A DNA stretch of 64,000 nucleotides, from contig NZ_CAJZCE010000004.1 in the NCBI RefSeq assembly GCF_914768025.1, forward strand, positions 1 through 64,000, written 5' to 3'. Each line of letters starts with the position of its first letter. Position 1 is the stretch's first letter. Under the pieces are notes generated by a model that had not been told where the DNA came from, did not search any database, and saw nothing but the letters and a program-made list of their open reading frames with translations. This document shows positions 17,401-26,205 of this stretch, one piece after another. The DNA comes from Snodgrassella gandavensis. Lineage in GTDB: Bacteria > Pseudomonadota > Gammaproteobacteria > Burkholderiales > Neisseriaceae. A program made the position numbers and the translations under genes.

Positions 17401-18054
17401 ATGAAAACGAAACAGCTCAGTTTGGCAGATGTGAAAAATCATCTGTGGGATGGCATGACTATTATGTTTGGCGGTTTTATGGGGGTTGGTACGCCCGCCA
17501 AATTGGTACAGGCAATTCTGGATGCAGGGGTTAAGGATTTAACGATTATTGGCAATGATACTGCGTTTGTAGAAACCGGTGTTGGCCCGCTGATTACGCA
17601 TAATCGAGTTAAAAAGGTTATCACTTCACATATTGGTACCAATCCGGAAACCGGTAAGAAAATGATTGCTGGCGAGATTGAAGTGGAACTGGTGCCACAG
17701 GGAACATTGGCGGAGCGGATTCGTGCGGCTGGTGCCGGTTTGGGCGGGGTGCTAACGCCAACCGGACTGGGTACGGTCGTTGAGGAAGGTAAACAGAAAA
17801 TTGTTGTGAACGGGCGGGAGTTTTTGCTTGAGTTGCCGTTGCACGCTGATCTGGCCATTGTAGAGGCAAAAACGGCAGATAAGCTGGGTAATCTGGTGTA
17901 TGAACTGTCGGCGCAGAATTTTAATCCGTTGGTAGCACTGGCTGCGAAAACAGTGATTGTCGAAGCCAATAATATGGTTGAAGTGGGCGAGATTACGCCA
18001 GATGCAGCCATTACCCCAGCGGCATTGGTTGATTATATTATTTATCTGGAATAG
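17401..18054 (+). CDS. atoD: 3-oxoacid (acetoacetate-type) CoA-transferase, subunit A
   Basis: 217 aa. GGFMGVGTP at 24-32 is the CoA-binding glycine loop of the family I alpha subunit, and [15 protein letters not shown] plus [15 protein letters not shown] are typical. It works with the beta subunit encoded next to move CoA from a donor (acetyl- or succinyl-CoA) to a 3-oxo or short-chain acid. A gap of 130 bases with a weak hairpin (about 17284-17310) separates it from the AtuA-like genes, so internal transcript processing is possible. Confidence 0.88.
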   Translation: MKTKQLSLADVKNHLWDGMTIMFGGFMGVGTPAKLVQAILDAGVKDLTIIGNDTAFVETGVGPLITHNRVKKVITSHIGTNPETGKKMIAGEIEVELVPQGTLAERIRAAGAGLGGVLTPTGLGTVVEEGKQKIVVNGREFLLELPLHADLAIVEAKTADKLGNLVYELSAQNFNPLVALAAKTVIVEANNMVEVGEITPDAAITPAALVDYIIYLE

Positions 18055-18067
18055 GGGAAGAATCACC

Positions 18068-18733
18068 ATGAATGCAAAAGAGTTAATCGCACGCAGAATT
18101 GCGATGGAATTTAATGATGGGGATGTGGTGAATCTGGGCATTGGTCTGCCGACTCAGGTGGCCAATTATGTGCCGGAAGATATTCATATTACTCTACAGT
18201 CTGAAAATGGTTTTCTGGGACTGGCGGCGCTCAATCCGGATGCGGCCAATCCTAATCTGGTGAATGCCGGTGGGCAGCCGTGTGGGATTGCTGCCGGTGG
18301 TTGTACTTTTGATAGTGCATTTTCATTTGCACTGATCCGTGGTGGTCATATTGATGCGTGTGTGCTGGGCGGGCTGGAAGTTGATCAGGAAGCCAATCTG
18401 GCAAACTGGATGGTGCCGGGCAAAATGGTGCCGGGTATGGGCGGTGCAATGGATTTGGTTACTGGTTCACGTCGGGTAATTATCGGTATGGAGCACTGTA
18501 CCAAACATGGTGAATCGAAAATTCTGAAACAGTGCACGCTGCCGCTGACGGCAAAAAACAAGGTTAATCTGATTGTCACTGAACTGGCAGTGTTTGCCTT
18601 TGCTGACGGACAACTGGTTTTGCAGGAACATGCACCGGGTGTTGATCTGGATACGATTAGAGCTAAAACGCAGGCCGAGTTTGTGGTAGCTGAAGATTTT
18701 CGTGAAATGGCAATTAGTCAGCGTGGTTTGTAA
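18068..18733 (+). CDS. atoA: 3-oxoacid (acetoacetate-type) CoA-transferase, subunit B
   Basis: 221 aa from ATG 18068 (GGGGAAG upstream). SENGFLG at 45-51 holds the catalytic glutamate (Glu46) that forms the thioester, and GGHIDACVLGGLEVDQEANLANW is the family signature. It follows subunit A by 13 bases. Converts the free 3-oxo acid to its CoA ester for the thiolase encoded next. Confidence 0.9.
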   Translation: MNAKELIARRIAMEFNDGDVVNLGIGLPTQVANYVPEDIHITLQSENGFLGLAALNPDAANPNLVNAGGQPCGIAAGGCTFDSAFSFALIRGGHIDACVLGGLEVDQEANLANWMVPGKMVPGMGGAMDLVTGSRRVIIGMEHCTKHGESKILKQCTLPLTAKNKVNLIVTELAVFAFADGQLVLQEHAPGVDLDTIRAKTQAEFVVAEDFREMAISQRGL

Positions 18734-18763
18734 GCCAGAAAACAGTCAGGTTGAGGAGTGGAT

Positions 18764-19945
18764 ATGGAAAGTGCAGTTATTGTCAGTGCGGCGCGTACGC
18801 CGGTAGGCAGTTTTAATGGTTCATTGGCCAGTGTGGGTACCGTAGATTTAGGCAAACTGGTAATTGCAGAAGCAATCAGCCGTGCCGGTGTTGGGGGTGC
18901 TCTGGTTGATGAAGTGATGATGGGCAATGTGTTGCAGGCAGGTCTGGGGCAGAATCCAGCACGGCAGGCAGCGCTGGCCGCTGGGCTGGCTGATACAGTG
19001 CCAGCTTATACAGTCAATAAGGTATGTGGTTCTGGATTGAAAACGGTGGCACTGGCAGCGCAGGCCATTGCTGCCAGAGATGCTGAGGTGGTGGTGGCTG
19101 GTGGCATGGAAAATATGAGCCGGGCACCGTATCTGCTTGATAGCCGTGCACGCTGGGGCTATCGGATGGGTAATCAACAGCTTATCGATACTATGGTACA
19201 TGATGGGTTGACTTGTGCTACCAATCATTATCATATGGGGATTACGGCGGAAAATATTGCGCAGAAATACCAGATTAGCCGTCAGGAGCAGGATGAGCTG
19301 GCTTTACGTTCGCAGCAGCTGGCCGCACAGGCAGTGGCTGCTGGTGTGTTTGATGCCGAAATTGTGCCGGTGACGATTAAGTCGCGCAAAGGTGATGTTG
19401 TGTTTGCGCGCGATGAATATCCGCGTGCTGAGGCAACTGCTGAGGCGCTGGCTAAATTAAAGCCGGCTTTCAGTGCCGATGGTACGGTTACTGCGGGTAA
19501 TTCGTCCGGTATTAATGATGGTGCGGCCGCTGTGGTGGTTATGTCTGAAAGCAAAGCCAAAGAACTGGGGTTACAACCTTTGGCACGTATTCGCAGCTAT
19601 GCCAGTGCTGGTGTGAGTCCGGCACTGATGGGGCTGGGGCCGGTACCGGCTACGCAGAAAGCATTACAGAAAGCTGGCCTGACTTTGGCGGATATTGATC
19701 TGATTGAAGCAAATGAAGCTTTTGCTGCCCAGTTCCTCGGGGTAGGCCGTGAGCTGCACTTTGATATGGATAAAACCAATGTTTATGGCGGAGCGATTGC
19801 CATTGGCCATCCGATTGGTGCCAGTGGCACGCGCATTCTGGTGAGTCTGCTGTATGGTATGCAGGCCAGAGATGCGCAGCTTGGTTTGGCTACGCTGTGT
19901 ATCGGCGGTGGTCAGGGTATTGCTATGATTGTTGAACGGATGTAA
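18764..19945 (+). CDS. atoB: acetyl-CoA C-acetyltransferase (thiolase)
   Basis: 393 aa from ATG 18764 (GAGG 7 bases upstream; GTG 18758 is less likely). Catalytic residues are in place: [10 protein letters not shown] with Cys88, [14 protein letters not shown] with the active-site His near 349, and LCIGGGQG with the second Cys near 379. It cleaves a 3-ketoacyl-CoA such as acetoacetyl-CoA to acetyl-CoA. Last gene of the operon, closed by a strong terminator. With the CoA-transferase it gives a complete acetoacetate to acetyl-CoA route. Confidence 0.93.
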   Translation: MESAVIVSAARTPVGSFNGSLASVGTVDLGKLVIAEAISRAGVGGALVDEVMMGNVLQAGLGQNPARQAALAAGLADTVPAYTVNKVCGSGLKTVALAAQAIAARDAEVVVAGGMENMSRAPYLLDSRARWGYRMGNQQLIDTMVHDGLTCATNHYHMGITAENIAQKYQISRQEQDELALRSQQLAAQAVAAGVFDAEIVPVTIKSRKGDVVFARDEYPRAEATAEALAKLKPAFSADGTVTAGNSSGINDGAAAVVVMSESKAKELGLQPLARIRSYASAGVSPALMGLGPVPATQKALQKAGLTLADIDLIEANEAFAAQFLGVGRELHFDMDKTNVYGGAIAIGHPIGASGTRILVSLLYGMQARDAQLGLATLCIGGGQGIAMIVERM

Positions 19946-19978
19946 TGCTGTAGATTCAATGTGATGCTGCCTTAATAA

Positions 19979-20016
19979 CAGACCATATAACACAAGTGTT
20001 ATATGGTCTGTTTTTG
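19979..20016 (+). terminator. terminator of the catabolic operon
   Basis: A perfect 15-bp stem (CAGACCATATAACAC / GTGTTATATGGTCTG) with a 2-base loop is followed by TTTTTG, 35 bases after the thiolase stop. Confidence 0.9.
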
Positions 20017-20255
20017 CGTCTGGACGGGCATCGGCTAACTATTTACCAGTTGGAAAATTTGGTTGGTAAGGGCTATTTTTTTGTTGGCTATCATTTGTAG
20101 GATATTAGCTTCACTCATGTGATGAGTTTAGTTGGTCAAGGCATATTTAGGTTTATTATTTATATATTTACAGATTAAAATCCAGTGGGAGGGGGTGTTC
20201 AAAAATCTATGCTGCTATGAATTATTGATTGCTGTTTTTTGAGGAGATAACACAA

Positions 20256-20543
20256 ATGAAATTTCTAGTACTTACTACAGCATTAGTTATTTTGTCTTTT
20301 ACAAGTCAGTTTTCGGAAGCCAGGTCAAACACACAAACAGATGATGCTATCAAGCAAAAAATAATTGATGCATCAATACAGCAGTATCCCAGTGTTTGCG
20401 CTTGTCCCTACAATACTGCCAGAAATGGTAGTTCCTGTGGAAAAAGAAGCGCATGGAGTAGGCCGGGTGGATATTCGCCCATTTGCTATAAAAATGAAGT
20501 GACCTCTGAAATGATTGATGCATGGAAAAAATCAAATCAATAA
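20256..20543 (+). CDS. small secreted cysteine-containing protein, function unknown
   Basis: 95 aa from ATG 20256 (GAGGAG upstream). A clear signal peptide (MKFLVLTTALVILSF to SEA) precedes a short mature part with the motif YPSVCACPYNTARNGSSCG and RSAWSRPGGYSPICY. Four cysteines (CxC...C...C) could form two disulfides. I have seen this CPCPYN...GRRSAxSRPGG pattern in uncharacterised periplasmic proteins of other proteobacteria, but no function is attached to it. It stands alone. Confidence 0.7.
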   Translation: MKFLVLTTALVILSFTSQFSEARSNTQTDDAIKQKIIDASIQQYPSVCACPYNTARNGSSCGKRSAWSRPGGYSPICYKNEVTSEMIDAWKKSNQ

Positions 20544-20986
20544 TGATGTGTGATAGGAGTCAGTCTGCATCAGATTTTGTGTAAATAGTTTTCTATAAAT
20601 AATCTGACGCGACTATCAAAATTAATCATAAACCCATTCATAGCCGATCTCTAGCTATGAATTGGCATTGTCTGTTATTGCGAAGTATTTATGTATATGG
20701 CATTAAAAATGCTTTTTTGCCCACTCAGATGAGTGGTAGTGTTTCAGCTATTTATTCTCAAAGTAAATTTCGCCAGTATGTATGCTGCTCATTAACAGGC
20801 CGGCACTTCATTTGCCGCAGGTAAGACTGTGACAGGCATGCAGTGACAGGTTATTCAGTTCTAGCCAAGTTTAAGCTTACCGCAAAGACAGCAACCATTT
20901 TGTGCAGACATTAATTATCTTCCTAGGGCTGAAAAGCCCGTAGTGTAACTCTGTAAACTGTTTTTTATATCAGCCGGTGTTTATAT
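20544..20986. other. intergenic region without a recognised gene
   Basis: 443 bases, no convincing ORF. It contains an 8-bp inverted repeat TTCATAGC...GCTATGAA at 20638-20662 and a small GGGCT...AGCCC hairpin at 20936-20949 near the 3' end of the MAPEG gene, which may end its transcript. Confidence 0.4.
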
Positions 20987-21370
20987 TCAGATGGCTGCGA
21001 TATACAGGGCGATGATACACACAACGCCGAATCCCCAGATGCAGGAGCGGGCAAAGGATTTGTCGTTGATATAGCAGTAAAAATAACCCAGACGGCTGAG
21101 GATAAACAGGACGCTCCAAAAATTGATGGTGAACTGGGCAGCATTTTCGGTGGCATGGGCTATGATGACAGCGGCAGCGAATGGGGCAAAAATTTCGTAA
21201 CCGTTTTGCTGGGCAGCGTTAGCGCGTGCGGCTTTGCCTTCAGCTTTGGCCAGAAATTCACGTGGCTGATGATTGTCGTCGGAGCCAAAACCACCACTTT
21301 TTTTAGCATAGGAAGCGGCAATCCATGGCAGTAGCATAGCAATTAAAACACACCAGTAAGCGAGAGTCAT
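20987..21370 (-). CDS. MAPEG-family membrane protein
   Basis: 127 aa with four hydrophobic segments. EFLAKAEGKAARANAAQQNGYEIFAPFAAAV is the conserved Arg/Asn core of MAPEG (membrane-associated proteins in eicosanoid and glutathione metabolism), and LSRLGYFYCYINDKSFARS is the second conserved loop. Bacterial members are often glutathione-linked but mostly uncharacterised. GGAAAAAC precedes the ATG. Monocistronic. Confidence 0.8.
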   Translation of the reverse strand: MTLAYWCVLIAMLLPWIAASYAKKSGGFGSDDNHQPREFLAKAEGKAARANAAQQNGYEIFAPFAAAVIIAHATENAAQFTINFWSVLFILSRLGYFYCYINDKSFARSCIWGFGVVCIIALYIAAI

Positions 21371-21624
21371 AATGTTTTTCCTATTTGTGTATGCGATTGT
21401 CTTGCAGTGAGATAAGTTAAAGGCGAGGGTGGGATGAAGTCATAATGGTTTTATCCTGCTTCTGACTTTACCCTATGGATAAATTATAAGATAATTTAAA
21501 GTTTTTCAAGTTTTTTGTGGTTTATAACTATTTCATCTATTTGATGCGCTGGTGATGTGGTCATCTGGCAAGTATGGGGCAGTATGGCGATTTTGTCGGC
21601 GTATTTCGTTTCGGGAACTCTACC

Positions 21625-22800
21625 ATGTTGTTTAAAAAGTTGGCTGATCAGGATGTGTCTGGTAAGACTGTCGTGATTCGGGTGGACATGAATGTACCTA
21701 TTAAAGATGGTGTCATTGTTGATGATACGCGCATTCGTGCTTCGTTGGCCTCAATTCGTTATTGTTTACAGCAAGGTGCAGCGGTAGTAGTGTTAACGCA
21801 TCTGGGACGGCCGAAAGCGGGCGCGCCCAAACCGGAAGACAGTGTGGTGCCGGTGGCTCAGCGTCTGGGTGAATTGCTGGGGCAGCGTGTTAGGGTGATG
21901 GAAGACTGGCGTGAGCATAAACCCCAGTTGCAGACGGCAGAGGTGGTGATGCTGCCTAATGTACGCCTGAATATCGGTGAAAAGGAAAATGACCATGCTC
22001 TGGCTGCTGCTTATGCAGCGCTGGGTGATGTGTATGTTAATGATGCTTTTGGTACGGCGCATCGTGCTGAAGCTTCCACCGCAGCCGTGGCTGCGGCGGC
22101 ACCATTAGCCTGTGCTGGCATGCTGCTGACAGCAGAACTGGAAGCGTTGACCCATGCGGTGCAGAATCCGCAGGCGCCGGTGGTGGCCATTGTGGGAGGG
22201 AGTAAAGTTTCTACCAAGTTGACCATTCTGGAAAGTCTGGCAGATAAGGTTGACTATTTGATTGTTGGCGGCGGGATTGCTAATACATTTTTGCTGGCAC
22301 AGGGTTTGCCTGTTGGGCAGTCTCTGGCTGAAACTGATCTGGTGGAAAATGCACGGCAGATTATGGCCAAAATAGCGGCCAAAGGTGGCGATATTCCTTT
22401 GCCAACTGATGTGGTGGTAGCCAAACGTTTTGCTGAGGATGCGCCTGCTGAAATCAAAAATGTGGCGGATGTGGCTGCGGATGACATGATTCTGGATATT
22501 GGCCCGCAATCGGCGCAAAGGCTGGCACATATGATGAAAGCGGCAAAGACTATTGTCTGGAATGGACCGGTAGGGGTATTTGAGTTTGCCTCATTTGCGC
22601 AGGGTACAGAGGTGCTGGCTGAGGCGATTGCACAGAGTGATGCTTATTCGATTGCCGGTGGCGGGGATACGTTGGCGGCCATTGCTCAGTTTGGTGTGAC
22701 TGATGACATCAGTTATATCAGTACTGGCGGCGGGGCGTTTCTGGAGTTTCTTGAAGGTAAGACTTTGCCGGCCGTGGCGGCGTTAACTGCCCGTGCCTGA
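21625..22800 (+). CDS. pgk: phosphoglycerate kinase
   Basis: 391 aa from ATG 21625, which matches the conserved N-terminus ([21 protein letters not shown]). Substrate-binding THLGRP (71-76), [56 protein letters not shown] and the nucleotide loop GGGDTLAA are all present. Cytoplasmic glycolytic and gluconeogenic enzyme producing ATP from 1,3-bisphosphoglycerate. In-frame codons upstream to 21574 lack homology and a ribosome site. Confidence 0.96.
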   Translation: MLFKKLADQDVSGKTVVIRVDMNVPIKDGVIVDDTRIRASLASIRYCLQQGAAVVVLTHLGRPKAGAPKPEDSVVPVAQRLGELLGQRVRVMEDWREHKPQLQTAEVVMLPNVRLNIGEKENDHALAAAYAALGDVYVNDAFGTAHRAEASTAAVAAAAPLACAGMLLTAELEALTHAVQNPQAPVVAIVGGSKVSTKLTILESLADKVDYLIVGGGIANTFLLAQGLPVGQSLAETDLVENARQIMAKIAAKGGDIPLPTDVVVAKRFAEDAPAEIKNVADVAADDMILDIGPQSAQRLAHMMKAAKTIVWNGPVGVFEFASFAQGTEVLAEAIAQSDAYSIAGGGDTLAAIAQFGVTDDISYISTGGGAFLEFLEGKTLPAVAALTARA

Positions 22801-22845
22801 TTGCTGACAAAATCTGCCGGCATTATTGTGGTGCCATTGATTCTG

Positions 22846-22879
22846 GCGAAATCGCTATATGCAGCGATTTCGCTTTTTT
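22846..22879 (+). terminator. pgk terminator
   Basis: GCGAAATCGCT and AGCGATTTCGC form an 11-bp perfect stem followed by TTTTTTC, 46 bases after the pgk stop. Confidence 0.9.
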
Positions 22880-23022
22880 CTTGCCTGTTAATTCTGGTTT
22901 GAATGAAAGGGCAGGCAGGGAGAGTACGCTTTGTCGTTAAGATTTTGTGTTGATAGGAATGAATGGTAGATGATGTAATCAGGGATTAATTTTTTTCTGT
23001 ACGAGTTTAATTATTATCAGTT

Positions 23023-23121
23023 ATGTCTGTATTTATTCTGTTGTTAAGTGGTCTGGCACTTGGCTACGGCGGGATTAGGCTGTTGACGCTGTTAATCTGG
23101 GCATGGATGCTTAGGGGCTGA
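23023..23121 (+). other. short hydrophobic ORF, possibly a gene remnant
   Basis: 32 codons from ATG 23023 (MSVFILLLSGLALGYGGIRL...), ending in a stop, followed by more interrupted frames up to about 23250. It lies in the 590-base gap between pgk and the Spy-like gene. No family recognised; it may be a degraded membrane-protein gene or chance. Confidence 0.2.
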
Positions 23122-23267
23122 CTTACTGGATACGAATAATGGTATCTGCGTGAGCAGGATATCAAAACCGCTAAGGGGTAGGTGGTGATTTCTGCCGCAG
23201 GTATTAATCACATGTGATTGCTTATGTGTTGCCGAATAAAAAGTAAATCTGACTGGCAGGATAAAAA

Positions 23268-23298
23268 TAGCACCTTATAGGTGCTGTTTTGTTTTTTG
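23268..23298 (+). terminator. hairpin with T-run upstream of the Spy-like gene
   Basis: AGCACC and GGTGCT arms around TTATA are followed by GTTTTGTTTTTT. It is terminator-like, although no intact gene lies directly upstream. Confidence 0.6.
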
Positions 23299-23420
23299 GG
23301 AATTAAATAAGATTGTTTACTAATTTATTGCATTTATATTCCTGTTTTTACGTTGATTTATGGAATACTGAGAAATAAAGATGTAATGTATTAATGACTA
23401 AAATAATAAGGAGTCATGTT

Positions 23421-23924
23421 ATGAAAACTATTGCCCGTGTAGTAACGCTTGCTGCTTTGTCTTCCATGAGTGTGGGTGCTTTTGCTGCTGTAACTGCAAC
23501 AGCACAACCGACTGCAGTGATGACTGAAACGGTGGTGGTACAGGAACAGACGCCGGTTAATGGTCTGGTAAATACTCATTCGATTCTGCCGCAGTTGAAT
23601 CTGAGTACTCAGCAGAAGGCGCTGGTGCAGAAAATTGACCATCAATATGCTAGTCGGCGTCCGCTTCTGAGTAATGAAAATCGCCAGACGCTGGCTAATC
23701 TGCGTCAGGAACGCAAAAATCTAGTACTGAGCAAGTTGTTTGATGATGCTAGAGCTAAAAATATGATTGCACAGGAACAGCATATCTGGGCACAACAGCA
23801 ACAGGCACGTGCTGACTATGATTTTTTACAGCTAAAACGTGAGCATGATATCTATCAGATTCTGACGCCAAAACAGCAACAGCAGTATTGGCGTTTGCGC
23901 CAGCAGCAGAAACTGATGTACTAA
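23421..23924 (+). CDS. Spy/CpxP-like periplasmic protein
   Basis: 167 aa from ATG 23421 (AAGGAG 7 bases upstream). Signal peptide MKTIARVVTLAALSSMSVGAFA, then a helical, Gln/Arg-rich body with LNLSTQQKALVQKI and ILTPKQQQQYWRLRQQQ. These are two LTxxQ-type repeats of the Spy/CpxP fold. Such proteins are periplasmic chaperones or stress sensors, often induced by copper or envelope damage. It converges on a copper-type TonB receptor gene. Identification rests on repeats and topology and is moderate. Confidence 0.65.
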   Translation: MKTIARVVTLAALSSMSVGAFAAVTATAQPTAVMTETVVVQEQTPVNGLVNTHSILPQLNLSTQQKALVQKIDHQYASRRPLLSNENRQTLANLRQERKNLVLSKLFDDARAKNMIAQEQHIWAQQQQARADYDFLQLKREHDIYQILTPKQQQQYWRLRQQQKLMY

Positions 23925-23974
23925 GACCACAGTAATTTTTCTGTTTCTGTCTGTAGTTTGAATTTGTCATTTCT

Positions 23975-23999
23975 AACCCCGGTTGCCGGGGTTTTTGTT
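23975..23999 (+). terminator. terminator of the Spy-like gene
   Basis: AACCCCGG / CCGGGGTT with a TTG loop, followed by TTTTGTTT. It lies between convergent genes. Confidence 0.88.
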
Positions 24000-24026
24000 T
24001 GCCTTGGCTCCGGGTGCGGGGATTTA

Positions 24027-26096
24027 TCAGAAACGTATCTGTGCCCGTGCCCACAGGGTACGGCCTGGTTCGTTAACTCGGCGTTCCTGTACGGAGTAGG
24101 TGTCAAAATCGTAGGCAGATTTGTTTACTGCTTCGGCATAGGTTTTGTTAAAGACATTGTCGATGCCGATTTGCACCAGTGTGTTTTTGTTGGCTTTCCA
24201 GCCTGCATTTAAGGCCAGTGTGCCAAAGCCGCTGCTCTGGCCTAAATCCATGCCAGCGATATTGCCCTGGTTTTTGGCATAGCGGTGCTGACTGGTGGCT
24301 AGGCGCCACAGGGCACCGGCACTGAAGTGTTCATTTTCCCAGTTGAGGTAGGTGCGCCATTCCAGTGGCGGGGTTTGTGCCAGTGCTCGCTTGTCACTGC
24401 GGTTGCTGGCGTAGGTATAGGCAAGGCTGCCGCCCAGATTCCAGTGTGGCGCAAAATGCCAGTTGGTTTTGGCCTCAAAGCCATAGCGACGTGCATCTAT
24501 CTGGCGGGCTGTATTTTTTCTGTTAATGCTTTGAATTAGAATAAAATTATTGATTTTACTGGCGAAGATGTCGATGGCACTGTTAATGCTGTTGCCCTGA
24601 TAGCTCAGGCCGGCATCGATTTCATGATTGGTTTCCTTGCGCAGTTTTTCGCCATTGGCTTTACTGCGTTCCCAGTAATCGGGCGCGCGGTCAGCCAGAC
24701 CATAGCCGATATAGCTGCTGATTCTGTTGCCACGATGTTCCAGACGGATAAATCCGGCATTTAATCCCTGATGCTGGTTCAGATAGTTTGAGGCAATGGC
24801 ATTTTTCTGGGGATTAAACAGTGTGCTTGTCCAGTCGTGACGCAGGCCGCTAAACAGGCTGTTGCTGTCGTTCAGGCTCCATTCACTCTGGACATAGACT
24901 CCATGACGCTTGTAGGTCTGATTCCACATGAATGGCAGTTTGTAGTAGTTTTCTGCCTGCTGTTTATTGGTACTCATCACCATTGGCCGTGTGCTAACTG
25001 TATCACTCTGCCAGTCAGTACCGATTTCGCTGTGGGTGTTACCTAATTCTAGCTGTGCGGATAGTTTGGCCGATTTAATCTCGCGTGCCGGATTCATGAC
25101 TGAATACATGCGTCGTATCGGCATGGCTGTGGTAGGCATGCCGCTCATACCTGCTGCCATTTTTCCCATGCTCGGTGTCATTTTCATCGGGGCAGGGATG
25201 CGCAGGCTGAAGTTATCCATTACATGGTCAATTTTGCTGCGACCATATTCAAACTGCACCTGACTTAACCAGTCAGTGAGGTTTTGCTGGCGTAATTTCA
25301 TTGACCAGCCGTGGCGGTTAAACTGGGAACCGTCCATTTTGCGGTCTGCATAGCGGGCATGGCCGGTGCTATGTTCGTATTGCACGGCCAGCAGGGTGTC
25401 GGCAAAAGGGGTAAGTGCCGTCTGAACCATCTGGTTATTGCGCTTGAAGGCAGAATGAACGGTGTCACCATTGCCATCTTTGTAGTCTTTGGATTCATTG
25501 TGGCTGGCATTGAGTCGTAGCCAGCCATACTGATTGCCCAATGTGCCGTCTATATAGGCATCGCTGCGCCCAAATGAACCTTTGGTGAAAGCACTGTCCA
25601 CTTTGGCTGTAGGGTGAGTCAGTGGTTTTTCATCGCGGATAAAGCGTACTGAACCGCTAATCATGCCCGGCCCATGATTGACGGCTTGCGGCCCTTTGGT
25701 AATGATTACCCGGTCGTAGCTGGCAGGGAACAAGTAGGAAGTTGGCGGATCCATGCGTCCGGGACAACCGCCGAGTACAAATTGGTCATTTGCGGTAATC
25801 AGCAGGCGCGAACCACCAAGGCCGCGCAGCAGGGGGTCACTAGAGCTGCCACCTTTGCGGATAACGCTCATTCCTGCAACGGATTTAAGTAAATCAGCGC
25901 CATCTTGTGCTGGCAGGGGCTGAAGAGCAGCTTTGGGGTCAATCACCTCGACACCCGGTGTATTCTGCTTCGAGGCAACAACGACTACTGGACTTAATTT
26001 GGCTGTGTGTTTTTCAGAACTGGCCGGCTGTGCCCGTACAGTGACAAAGAGGCACGACAGGCCAAGGAAGACGAGAGAGCGGTCACGAAAATGCAT
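24027..26096 (-). CDS. TonB-dependent copper receptor (OprC/NosA type)
   Basis: 689 aa. A signal peptide is followed by the plug domain: DLLKSVAGMSVIRKGG, DPLLRGLGGSRLL and the OprC hallmark GGCPGRMDPPTSY. A 22-strand barrel then ends in the aromatic RTLWARAQIRF. A Met-rich loop near 300 (PAPMKMTPSMGKMAAGMSGM) fits copper binding. OprC-type receptors import copper across the outer membrane and supply cuproenzymes. The C-terminal Phe is the expected BAM signal. Monocistronic, with an AT-rich leader. Confidence 0.88.
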   Translation of the reverse strand: MHFRDRSLVFLGLSCLFVTVRAQPASSEKHTAKLSPVVVVASKQNTPGVEVIDPKAALQPLPAQDGADLLKSVAGMSVIRKGGSSSDPLLRGLGGSRLLITANDQFVLGGCPGRMDPPTSYLFPASYDRVIITKGPQAVNHGPGMISGSVRFIRDEKPLTHPTAKVDSAFTKGSFGRSDAYIDGTLGNQYGWLRLNASHNESKDYKDGNGDTVHSAFKRNNQMVQTALTPFADTLLAVQYEHSTGHARYADRKMDGSQFNRHGWSMKLRQQNLTDWLSQVQFEYGRSKIDHVMDNFSLRIPAPMKMTPSMGKMAAGMSGMPTTAMPIRRMYSVMNPAREIKSAKLSAQLELGNTHSEIGTDWQSDTVSTRPMVMSTNKQQAENYYKLPFMWNQTYKRHGVYVQSEWSLNDSNSLFSGLRHDWTSTLFNPQKNAIASNYLNQHQGLNAGFIRLEHRGNRISSYIGYGLADRAPDYWERSKANGEKLRKETNHEIDAGLSYQGNSINSAIDIFASKINNFILIQSINRKNTARQIDARRYGFEAKTNWHFAPHWNLGGSLAYTYASNRSDKRALAQTPPLEWRTYLNWENEHFSAGALWRLATSQHRYAKNQGNIAGMDLGQSSGFGTLALNAGWKANKNTLVQIGIDNVFNKTYAEAVNKSAYDFDTYSVQERRVNEPGRTLWARAQIRF

Positions 26097-26205
26097 GGCA
26101 AGTACCTGAACGGATGGGATAATTTGATTTATTATATATTAATTAATATAAACAAATCTTTAAATAATTTTGTATCAGTGGGACAAGTAATATTGACAGG
26201 CATGT

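Noticed and set aside
17439-18011. 190-codon antisense ORF inside the CoA-transferase A gene
   Set aside because: It is a mirror of a strongly conserved coding frame and has no ribosome site or family similarity.
22105-22530. 141-codon antisense ORF inside pgk
   Set aside because: Shadow frame of a highly conserved gene.
25415-25426. Neisseria-like DNA uptake sequence (GCCGTCTGAA)
   Set aside because: I noticed a single copy and it lies inside the copper-receptor gene. One chance hit is not evidence for an uptake system using this word.
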